From Mixta tenebrionis (GTDB lineage Bacteria > Pseudomonadota > Gammaproteobacteria > Enterobacterales > Enterobacteriaceae), in the NCBI RefSeq assembly GCF_006517625.1, contig NZ_VHQI01000004.1:266771-330770 (forward strand): a stretch of DNA of 64,000 bases. Direction: 5' to 3'. This document shows positions 25,701 to 30,254 of the stretch, piece after piece. The notes below the pieces were generated by a model, which worked only from the letters and a program-made list of their open reading frames with translations, was not told where the DNA came from and ran no database searches. Every line of letters starts with the position of its first letter. Positions within the stretch are counted from its first letter, which is position 1. The position numbers and the translations under genes are program-made.

Positions 25701-28198
25701 CTGTTGGGCGGCGCAACGGTAAAGCTGCCGCTGCCGCTGGCGCTGTTGCCGGCCACATCGCTCACCGTCACGTTCAGCGTCTGGTTACCGTCGGCCAGCG
25801 CCGCCAGATCGGCGGCGGGAACGGTAACGCTCCAGCTGCCGCCCGCCTGCACGGTGCCGGTATAATCAACGCCATTCAGGGTGACGATAACCGTCTGCCC
25901 TGCGCTGACGTTGCTGGTGGTGCCGGTGATCAGCTGATCGATCGCCTGTTCCGCATTATCGAGCTGGTTATCGCCGGTAAAGGGATCGAGCGTGATGGCG
26001 GGCAGCGCGGCGGGATCGGCCACTACCGCCAGCGGACTGTTGCTGGTCGCCGTGTTGCCGTTGGCGTCGCTGGCGCTGACCGTCAGCGTGTAGTTGCCGT
26101 TGGGCAGCGCGGAGAGATCGGCGGCGGGAATGGAAACCGCCCACTGGCCGTTTTCCGCCACGCTAGTGGTGTAATCCGTGCCGTTCAGCGACACCGTCAC
26201 GGTTGCTCCCGCCTCGCCGGTGCCGCTAACCGCCAGCGGCGCGCCAGCCTCGGCGTTATTCAGGTAGCCATCGCCCGCCAGCGGCGTATCCAGCGTCAGC
26301 GCAGGCGGCGCGGTATCTACCGTCAGCACCGTCTGCTGCGTGTAAACGCCGCCCGCCGGGCTGGTTGCCGTTGCGCTAAGCGCATAGTCGCCATCGGTCA
26401 GCGTCGCCAGATCGCTGGCCGGCACCGACAGCGACCATCTGCCATCCTCACCTACCGTCGTCTGATAGTTAATATTGTTAAGCGTCACGCTAACGGTATC
26501 GCCGGCGCTGCCGCTGCCGCTCAGCGTCAACGGTCGATCCTGCTCCGCGGCATTCAAAATATTATCGCCGGCGATCGGGTCCAGCGTCAGGGTGGTGGCA
26601 GGCAGCGACGGATCGACCGCCAGCGGCGTTTCGCCAATCACCGTGGTGGTGCCCGCCGCGTTAGTGATCGACACCTGCAGCGGATAGTCCCCGCTGGCAA
26701 GATCACCCAGCGCGCTTGCCGGAATAGTGACGACCCAGCGCCCGTTGGCCTGTACCACGCCGCTATAGTCCACGCCGTCGAAATTGACCGTAACGCGATC
26801 GCCGGCGGTACCGGTGCCGCTGATCAACAGATCCTGCTGCAGCTCGGCGCCGCTGAGCATATTATCGCCGGAAACAGGCATATCTACCGTGCCGGTAGCT
26901 GGCGCGGGAACGGTATCGACGATAACGTTGCTGCTGCTGCTGCCGCTATTGCCGGCGGGGTCGGTGACCGTAACGGTGATGGGATTTTCACCCTGCGGCA
27001 AATTTTGCAGATCGTCGCCAGGGATAGTAACGCTCCAGCTGCCGTCATTGCCCACGCTGCCGGTATAGTCATTGCCGCCGATGGTGACCGTAACGCTCTG
27101 CCCTGGTCCGGTTGCGCCGGTATTACCGGTCAGCGTTTGATCGCTGCCCGCCTCGTTGCCATCCAGCGTGCCGTCGCCGAACGGCGGATTCAGCGTGGGC
27201 TGCGGCGGCGTGACCAGCACGTTGAGCTGGCCGCTGTCGCTGACCGTGTCGCCGGTACCATCGACGACCGTAACGGAAATATTCTGCGTACCGTTACCCA
27301 GGCCGCCCAGCGCCGATGCCGGAATGGTAATAGTCCAGCTGCCGTTGCTGCCGACGATTCCGGTATAGTTTACGCCGTTAAACGTCAGCGTTACGGTGCT
27401 GCCGGCGCTCACGCCGGTAGTGGTGCCGCTGATAATCAGCGGCGACTGCGCTTCGCTGGCGCTCAGATAGCCATCGCCGCTAACCGGCTCCGTAATGGTA
27501 ATGGAGCCGAGCGCCGGTTCCGGAGTGCCGCCGCCGTTATCACCGCCGCCGTTGTTGCCGCCGCCGTTATCACCGCCGCCGTTATCGCCGCCGCCATTGT
27601 CACCGCCGCCGTTGTCGCCACCGCCGTTATCGCCGCCGCCGTTGTTGCCGCCGCCGTTATCACCGCCGCCGTTGTTGCCGCCGCCGTTATTATTGTCGTC
27701 GCCGCCGCCGCCGCCACCGCCGCCGGCGGAGGCGATACCAATTCCTGCCAGGCCAAGTACGCCTGCCACACCAACTGCCGTAGTCAGGTTTTCACCAATC
27801 AGCGCATTGTCAGCCAACAACAGCGGTTCGATATCGCCAAGGGATTCATAGGCAGGCGTGACAGCCATTGCCGTGGTCGCATCCGCCGCATCGCTGGTCA
27901 CCGGAAAAAGCGCATGTTCAGGCGGGTTAACGCCGTCGTCAAATACCAGCTCGCTGTGCTCGCCGTCCTGATCGAGGAAGAAGCGCTGATAGCGCACGAT
28001 GCTGCCGTCCTGCATATGCAGGATCAGATCGTCGCCCTGCCGTTCAAACGACGCTACTGCGGATCGCGTGCCGTTAATTCGCACTACGCTGGGCTCGCTG
28101 AGTAAAACTGTGCGGGAGGCCGTGCTGCTGTTTTGCGAGAGTAAAGTACCGTTTTCGCGCGAAATAATATCCACGCGCCCGGAGGAGAGCTGTGCCAT
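13760..28198 (-). CDS. bapA: BapA-type giant Ig-repeat adhesin, 4812 aa
   Basis: This single open frame of 14.4 kb encodes a type I secreted biofilm adhesin. The N-terminal prefix domain (1-130; MAQLSSGRVDIISRENG, HMQDGSIVRYQRFFLDQ) matches BapA/LapF-type proteins. A hydrophobic Ala/Gly segment (139-158) and a Gly/Asn/Asp linker (159-223) follow, then about 43 Ig-like repeats of about 100 residues (228-4555). The typical repeat opens GD-G-LNAAE, has VTVTLNG-Y and DGSWSVTVP in the middle, and closes VTVTDAAGN. The C-terminal 257 residues hold an Ala-rich spacer, an RTX-like GSAGNDT..GGAGTDTL stretch (about 4673-4700), a beta-rich domain and the export signal ending DVLVQHNLQVQVV. An SD AAGGGG lies six bases before the ATG. 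No LapD/LapG-type release system is in the window. Confidence 0.93.
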   Translation of the reverse strand: MAQLSSGRVDIISRENGTLLSQNSSTASRTVLLSEPSVVRINGTRSAVASFERQGDDLILHMQDGSIVRYQRFFLDQDGEHSELVFDDGVNPPEHALFPVTSDAADATTAMAVTPAYESLGDIEPLLLADNALIGENLTTAVGVAGVLGLAGIGIASAGGGGGGGGDDNNNGGGNNGGGDNGGGNNGGGDNGGGDNGGGDNGGGDNGGGDNGGGNNGGGDNGGGTPEPALGSITITEPVSGDGYLSASEAQSPLIISGTTTGVSAGSTVTLTFNGVNYTGIVGSNGSWTITIPASALGGLGNGTQNISVTVVDGTGDTVSDSGQLNVLVTPPQPTLNPPFGDGTLDGNEAGSDQTLTGNTGATGPGQSVTVTIGGNDYTGSVGNDGSWSVTIPGDDLQNLPQGENPITVTVTDPAGNSGSSSSNVIVDTVPAPATGTVDMPVSGDNMLSGAELQQDLLISGTGTAGDRVTVNFDGVDYSGVVQANGRWVVTIPASALGDLASGDYPLQVSITNAAGTTTVIGETPLAVDPSLPATTLTLDPIAGDNILNAAEQDRPLTLSGSGSAGDTVSVTLNNINYQTTVGEDGRWSLSVPASDLATLTDGDYALSATATSPAGGVYTQQTVLTVDTAPPALTLDTPLAGDGYLNNAEAGAPLAVSGTGEAGATVTVSLNGTDYTTSVAENGQWAVSIPAADLSALPNGNYTLTVSASDANGNTATSNSPLAVVADPAALPAITLDPFTGDNQLDNAEQAIDQLITGTTSNVSAGQTVIVTLNGVDYTGTVQAGGSWSVTVPAADLAALADGNQTLNVTVSDVAGNSASGSGSFTVAPPNSGGAIAIAPIAVDGYLNAQEAQQPLTVSGSATQVAAGSTVTVSVNGNSYTGTVAADGSWSVTIPVADLAALNDGPLTVTASVPDGNGNTLSDDATLNVAITPLPAPVLDTPFGDGVLSGSELTGEQTLTGSTGVSGGGQEVVVSLNGNDYPATVDNDGNWTVTVPVGDIQDLPPGDNPITVTVTDVAGNTNSATTPVTVDVSAPTLTVNPPSGDGVINAAEQANPLVVSGTVDAGSSVTVNFDGVDYPATVAADGSWSVSLPAGALQALEDGRYDLTVTATRPDGASATTLTPVAIDTSAPLFTINPPAGDGILNAAEQGEPLTISGSGSAGDSVIVTLNGVNYATSVGSDGQWAISVPAGDLGALSDGNSYPVNVLVTDASGNRSSDRVSLQVDTTPPALTIDAPSEDGLLNAAEQQQTLTLTGSGEAGGVITITLNGETFTGTVGVNGQWRVEVPPATLATLNEGPNTITVSERDAVGNVTTGETTLTVDAAAANQPTISVAVDIFAGNGVLDSAEQQVAQLLTGSTSNVEAGQRVTVTLNGASYTGLVDADGNWSVTLPAEALNALNDGSQTLTVTVNDAAGNSASASADFTVNTALSGIALAPVAGDGYLNAAEAAQDLVINGTSVNVPEGRTVVVTFDGQNYTATVTANGSWSVTIPAANLTGLQDGPLIIVASTNDATGSSVSSDATLNVAVNAQPTVTIDPPFDDGYLNAAEQGQDGVLTGNTGISGAGQTVTVTLEGNTYTGTVAADGSWSVTLPATALGALNDGDTPLAVTVSDVAGNSASGSVTLTVDTSAPPVTLATPVSGGVLNAAEAAQPLELNGSGEAGNTITVTLNGNDYATTVGNDGLWTLVVPAADVGALADGSYTLSVTASDAAGNTTTVDTPLAVKADAASLPQLTINDFAGNNVLDGAEQQTAQLLTGSATNVEAGQIVTITLGGQTYEAVVQSGGAWSVSVPASALGALANGGATISATVSDAAGNSVTQTLDVTVNNALSGLSVDPLSDDGYLNASEAAEDLLVTGSSANLTAGTQVTVTLNDRTYSATVGEDGSWSVTVPASALAGLADGTATLTVSATDAAGNPVSSSSDLNVIVNNLPDATLQTPFSDGILNAAESGAAQQLLGNTGVTGAGQSVTVSLNGVDYSGTVDANGNWRVTLPTEALQALPAGENALLVTASDAAGNTSTVESSVTVDTTPPTLSVDAIAGDNRVNAAEAAAPIAISGSTDAGEGQTVTVSLNGQSWTTQVDASGNWTLELPAGALAGINSGDYPFSVTVSDAAGNPASSSGTLSVQNALLAPTINTPFGDGYLNLSEAESAQTLSGVSGVTGAGQTVIVSVDGVDYPAEVDNNGNWTLTLDAETLQDLAAGVLPIVVTVTDAAGNVGTVENAVTVDYSAPSLTLDPIAGDDILNQAETRQDLVISGSADGADVGQRVTVSLGGQTLQTVVLNDGSWRVTVPASVLQGLNDGETTVSVTLTDAAGNPTTIDRPLTVAANPTDLPQLTLDTISGDGYINQAEAGQPLILTGSSSNLAAGDTVTVTLNGASYSGQVDETGNWSVTVPQSAVGELGDGVQSIVVSAADAAGNPASAAGSVTVVAGAASQPTITLNPVTGDDIVNAQEAGDGLTITGGSQRLPEGSSVTVTLNGQEYATTVDANGNWSVTVPPAAAQALPQGDNLVTVSGSDLAGNPAQDSETVTVDTAPPALAAIELGAGADNILNLAEALAGITVRGESEPGQLVTVTLNGRAYTGTADGAGNFAVAIPGGDLQQLADGTLPVTVSVTDANGNVNSDTLDLTVAINTLPALTLDTPFSDGVIGAADAAVEQTLSGSATNLAAGTEVRVTIGSLNFTTTVDADGNWRLAVPAETLNALADGTATIVVSAADAAGNPASAQGSVDLLIATQPEAALDTPFIDGVLNAAEAGAGQVISGTTGISGVGQTVSVVIDGVNNGEPLTANVSANGSWSLALTPQQLAALADGTHSITVTVVDRAGNSDSASLDFTSITTLPTVTLETPFDDGRLNAVEAASGATLNGTTGVSGDQTVVVSINGGSYPATVDAQGNWTLTLTPEQLQTLPDGTLPVTVTVTDAAGNSDSESVPVQVIVNNLPEATINLPFGNGALSAAEADVTQTLSGQTGVSGAGQRVSVVISGFNNDEPLNATVDAQGNWTLNLTPAQLETLGNGTHTITVTASDAVGNTSVTAPLEVITAVTLPQPAIDTPFGDGVLNISEAAGTLTLSGNTGASGDNQGVQLRIDVNGTLYSGTVDANGDWTVNLPAGALSGLSDGTHNIVITVVDSAGNVVQSSETFTSAQTPPAPTVNLPFGDGLLNAADAAAGATLSGNAGGASSITVTLGGQNYPATVNADGSWTLDLPAATLNGLAQGNGSFTVTATDANGNSSSVSSEFTVNTSVPVITIGDFAGDNALSYAESIVAQTLSGSAAGAEPGSLVSVTLGGATFNGIVDASGGWSVNVPPETLAGLSAPSADISVTITDPAGNSASASATIGVNLTPPAGPLLTLATVAGDNILNASEGLPTFSGTFANFDASGGTITLLVNGTPVAALPVTGESGSWTFTPEAGTFPADGSYTITASASASGAAGATSVGSTLVVDRTAPTLTINAFSGDGYLNGSEASSSQTISGTASASEAGRTVTITLGDNSYRAIVQADGSWRATVPAADLQALEDGNVPITATLSDAAGNVGSADSNVIVDTSAPLLQVDALLGNNILNAADILLNQVLTGRASGAEGQTIGIYLGDGSPIATAVVAQDGTFSIDLTPEVLGSLTEGPLVLGVRVSDEAGNVTDATLTVNKVVNGALNLIVDSVFGDGFLNAADTAIGQTISGIAESAGIGATVSLTLGGTTLTAAVGQDGKWAIVVPPSVLGLLQDGDIDLNLTLTDAAGNQRSVTETVTAIVDNLPVIGNLTGLFGGDNLLNIAELGQAQTIGGAIDAATGSIVTVTLGNQSYQTQVTAGGRWGVTIPATDLGNLLDGTLALGVQVTDPAGNTASQSVNIGVFGTAPAISLNPIFGNGFLNAAELLVNQTISGVAQNVAAGSTVNISIGNSNVTATVGANGVFTATVTPDILGTLTQGNLTVGASVTDAAGNTASASGGLVVDVTLPTINLNPLFGDGLLNAADALVTQVISGTIGNVEPGARVSVAIGGQTLVTTADANGAFSVALPPTLLQGLADGNLTASVTVTDAAGNSSTVASLPALVGIHNLPVITLDPLFGDGVLNLVESLVTQTITGTVANAAAGSQVRVNIGNVVVNATVGGDGRFSAAITPDILGTLLNGNLTVGVSVTDPVGNVSSVSTGLQIGIANPPALTVNTIFGDGVLSAADLNSAQIISGGSSNLGSGSSVTVTLNGRSYTTTVGSSGSWSLSVPRADLAAISDGTQTVSVRATDAYGNVATANGNVSVIAHTPPTLTISSVFGDGLLNATDALTTQTINGTSTNAEGSTVVVRLGGNNYTGTVGANGAWSVAVPPAGLAAIADGSQTVSVSVTNSAGVAGSTSGTVQVGTHTLPTVTLNSFFGGDGYLNLSEANVTETISGTATNAAGRTVTVNVAGTQYTTTVGSNGSWSVNVPSATLRNISDGSHSINVSVSDAVGNSASASGSFNAITHNLPVIGVDPVLSLVSVLLTGLTISGGTLNLRQGTVVNVTLNGVTQQATVDALGRYSVKFSGGLLTALNLNSIVTVTAADAAGNRATTSTTLLLGSLLPVATSSEAAALALMAVSVDEALASDRPQDHSAVASGAAEQTAAQQPAGGTAAPDSTLTTGADIQASAATAADAAGSSETTASGAAAETAADDIGAFTIGGLTIVLADGTQQQGEAVTGSAGNDTVIVNDLGFTHIDGGAGTDTLLLNGEHMQLDLTALGLKVEHIEVLNLGQSGTNSVKLDLDEALKITDAPQDDLLIKGADGSLVTLANSAGGVWSSVGQREVDGQLYDIYHNSALAANDTLGDVLVQHNLQVQVV
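14534..27517 (-). repeat. About 43 tandem Ig-like repeats (about 300 bp each)
   Basis: Counting the opening motif (GDG or GDN, then LN-AE) gives 42 complete repeats and one final copy, near 14.6-14.9 kb, that has lost it (VDPVLSLVSVLL). Neighbouring copies differ enough at DNA level to be stable. Some distant copies are close in sequence, for example those closing VTVTDAAGN and opening TPFGDG, which suggests block duplication or recombination between copies. Repeat number is likely to vary between strains. Confidence 0.9.
27539..27688 (-). repeat. Ten 15-bp tandem repeats coding a GGGDN/GGGNN linker
   Basis: Residues 171-220 of the adhesin are ten pentapeptide units, seven GGGDN and three GGGNN. 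The 15-bp unit keeps the reading frame on gain or loss of copies, so the linker between the prefix domain and the Ig stalk can change length by slippage. Confidence 0.9.
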
Positions 28199-29076
28199 CT
28201 GAAACCCCTTTTTTGCACAAGTTGAGGTAATGTTTTAAACGATCAAAGTAAAGAAATGCTTATACTTGGCGAGCCTTACGGAAAGCCGTGTCACGTCTTT
28301 AGATTGAAACTTTCCTGGTGCAAAGCAGGGGAGGTAACGGAAACACACGTTCTGCAACCCTGGATTAATCAAATGTAACGCATTGTTTTTTCTTTTTAAC
28401 ATTTCAGATATAATCAAAAACCGCTGCGCTGGCGGTGAATAATTTTTATCGTAATCATTAACAATTATGATTTAAAGCATAAGCATCACTTATGCGCGCA
28501 ACAAATAAATATCAAGATCCACTAATAATAAATGCGCTAATTATTTGTTTTAAGTAGAGGTTAGCCATACAACAGCTTGCGCTGGCCTTATTCTTCACCG
28601 GAGGTAAGAGAGGTTTTACAAGCGCGGATGAGCCGCTATTATTTTTGTCAATTGGTGAGGTTTTGCACAAAACATTCGCCAGGCGGTGCAAATCAGGACC
28701 AGCAAAAAAAAGACGCCGGCGCCCCCTGAGCGTACGTTTCCGCCGGTGATGGTGCGCACGAAGGCGGCACGGCGCGGTAGCAAGGCTCCGTAGTAAGCGC
28801 GTCCCGGTAGTCAATACGGCGCGCCAGCCAACACGAAAGGCGCTTTTAAGCTGGCCCGGCGCGTAGCGCTCCCGGCTCCCGGCTCGCGGTCGTTGCGCCA
28901 GGATATTTCCTGAAAAAACCGCTTTGCGTCGAAAATTAATTAACAACCGCCGTTTTATCGTTTAATAAGCTTGCTGGCGCAGAATGGCGTCCCTTTTCGC
29001 GTTGGCCGATGAAACGCTGCTTTAACGGCCGGTTCTGTGTTAAAAAGGATCCCTTTGCATAGATGGAAAACAACCA
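28199..29076. other. Long intergenic region upstream of the giant adhesin
   Basis: This 878-base gap separates the divergent adhesin and MFS genes. The part next to the adhesin (28200-28560) is AT-rich and should carry the adhesin promoter. The middle (28690-28920) is markedly GC-rich and holds only Arg-rich open frames that do not look like protein. A weak hairpin ACCGC/GCGGT followed by U on the minus strand lies at 28416-28436. No RNA gene or insertion sequence is recognised. Confidence 0.5.
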
Positions 29077-30231
29077 ATGACCTCGGCAGAAGCAGGACAG
29101 GCGTTAAAAAGCCAAACCGCAACCCAGACCGCGACCCGGATGATTTTTTTGCTGGCCGGCACCGCCGTATCCGCCTGGGCGCCGCTGGTGCCCTATGCAA
29201 AATCCCGCCTGATGGTTAGCGATGCGGCGCTGGGCGGCCTGCTGCTGTTTCTTGGCCTCGGTTCGCTGATTGCCATGCCCCTGACCGGCGCGCTGGTGGG
29301 CAAACAGGGCTGCAAGCGCGTGATCCTCAGCGCATCGCTGATCGTAATGCTGATGCTGCCGCTAATGGCGACGCTGTCATCGTCGGTAGCGCTGGCGGCG
29401 GTGCTGATGCTGTTTGGCGCAGCGATCGGCACGCTGGACGTAGCGATGAATATTCAGGCGGTGGAAGTGGAAAAAGCCTCCGGCCGCACCATGATGTCCG
29501 GCTTTCACGGTTTTTACAGCGTCGGCGGCATCGCCGGGGCCGGTCTGGTTAGCGTGATGCTGTGGCTGAATCTGACGCCGCTGCACTCCGTGCTGCTGGT
29601 GCTGCTGGTGCTGGCGCTGCTGCTGCTGGGCAGCCAGCGCTGGATACTGACCGAACGCATGCACCAGGATGATACCCCGCTGATCGTGATACCGCGCGGC
29701 TGGGTGCTGTTTCTCGGCGTGCTCTGCTTTATTCTGTTTCTTACCGAAGGCGCGGTGCTGGACTGGAGCGCGCTGCTGCTAACTCAGGAGCGCGCCATGC
29801 CTGCCGCGCAGGCCGGGCTTGGCTATGCGGTCTTCTCCGTCGCCATGAGCATTGGCCGCCTGACCGGCGATCGGGTTGTCAGCCGCTTCAGCAATCGCGC
29901 GGTATTAACCGGCGGCTGCCTCTGCGCGGCGCTCGGCGTGCTGCTGCTTATCAGCGTCAACAGCCCGATCGTCGCGCTGCTCTCCTTTTTGCTGATCGGT
30001 TTCGGCGCGGCGAATACGGTGCCTATTTTATTCAGCGCGGCGGGCCGCCAGACCGCCATGCCGGTCAATCTCGCCATCTCCACCATGACAACCATCGGTT
30101 ATGCCGGTATTCTGGCAGGTCCGGCGTTAATTGGTTTTGTGGCTCACGGGTTTAGCCTGGTGACCGCCTTCGCCGCCATCGTGGTACTTCTGGTGGCGGT
30201 TGCTGCCAGCGCACGGCTGGTGACACGTTAA
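29077..30231 (+). CDS. MFS transporter, YbjJ-like
   Basis: The 384-residue major facilitator protein has about twelve hydrophobic helices. The first half shows GLLLFLGLGSLIAMPLTGALVGKQG in the loop 2-3 region and IGTLDVAMNIQAVEVEK after helix 4, with SGFHGFYSVGG in helix 5. These features (the D-A-MN-Q motif and GFHG-YSVG) are typical of the YbjJ/FucP-like branch. The substrate is unknown. Its stop is only 23 bases before rcsD on the same strand, so the two genes are probably co-transcribed. In E. coli no gene sits between micF and rcsD. The start ATG has a weak GGA nine bases upstream. Confidence 0.85.
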   Translation: MTSAEAGQALKSQTATQTATRMIFLLAGTAVSAWAPLVPYAKSRLMVSDAALGGLLLFLGLGSLIAMPLTGALVGKQGCKRVILSASLIVMLMLPLMATLSSSVALAAVLMLFGAAIGTLDVAMNIQAVEVEKASGRTMMSGFHGFYSVGGIAGAGLVSVMLWLNLTPLHSVLLVLLVLALLLLGSQRWILTERMHQDDTPLIVIPRGWVLFLGVLCFILFLTEGAVLDWSALLLTQERAMPAAQAGLGYAVFSVAMSIGRLTGDRVVSRFSNRAVLTGGCLCAALGVLLLISVNSPIVALLSFLLIGFGAANTVPILFSAAGRQTAMPVNLAISTMTTIGYAGILAGPALIGFVAHGFSLVTAFAAIVVLLVAVAASARLVTR

Positions 30232-30254
30232 ATGGTCAGGTACTTCCTTTCATT

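Noticed and set aside
27539-27688. Regular short repeats that might suggest a CRISPR array
   Set aside because: The 15-bp unit has no spacers and encodes a Gly/Asp/Asn linker in frame.
28512-28946. A 144-codon minus-strand frame in the gap upstream of the adhesin, and smaller frames at 28235-28417 and 28955-29200
   Set aside because: Arg-rich or irregular composition, no SD and no recognisable domain. The 28235 frame overlaps the expected adhesin promoter.
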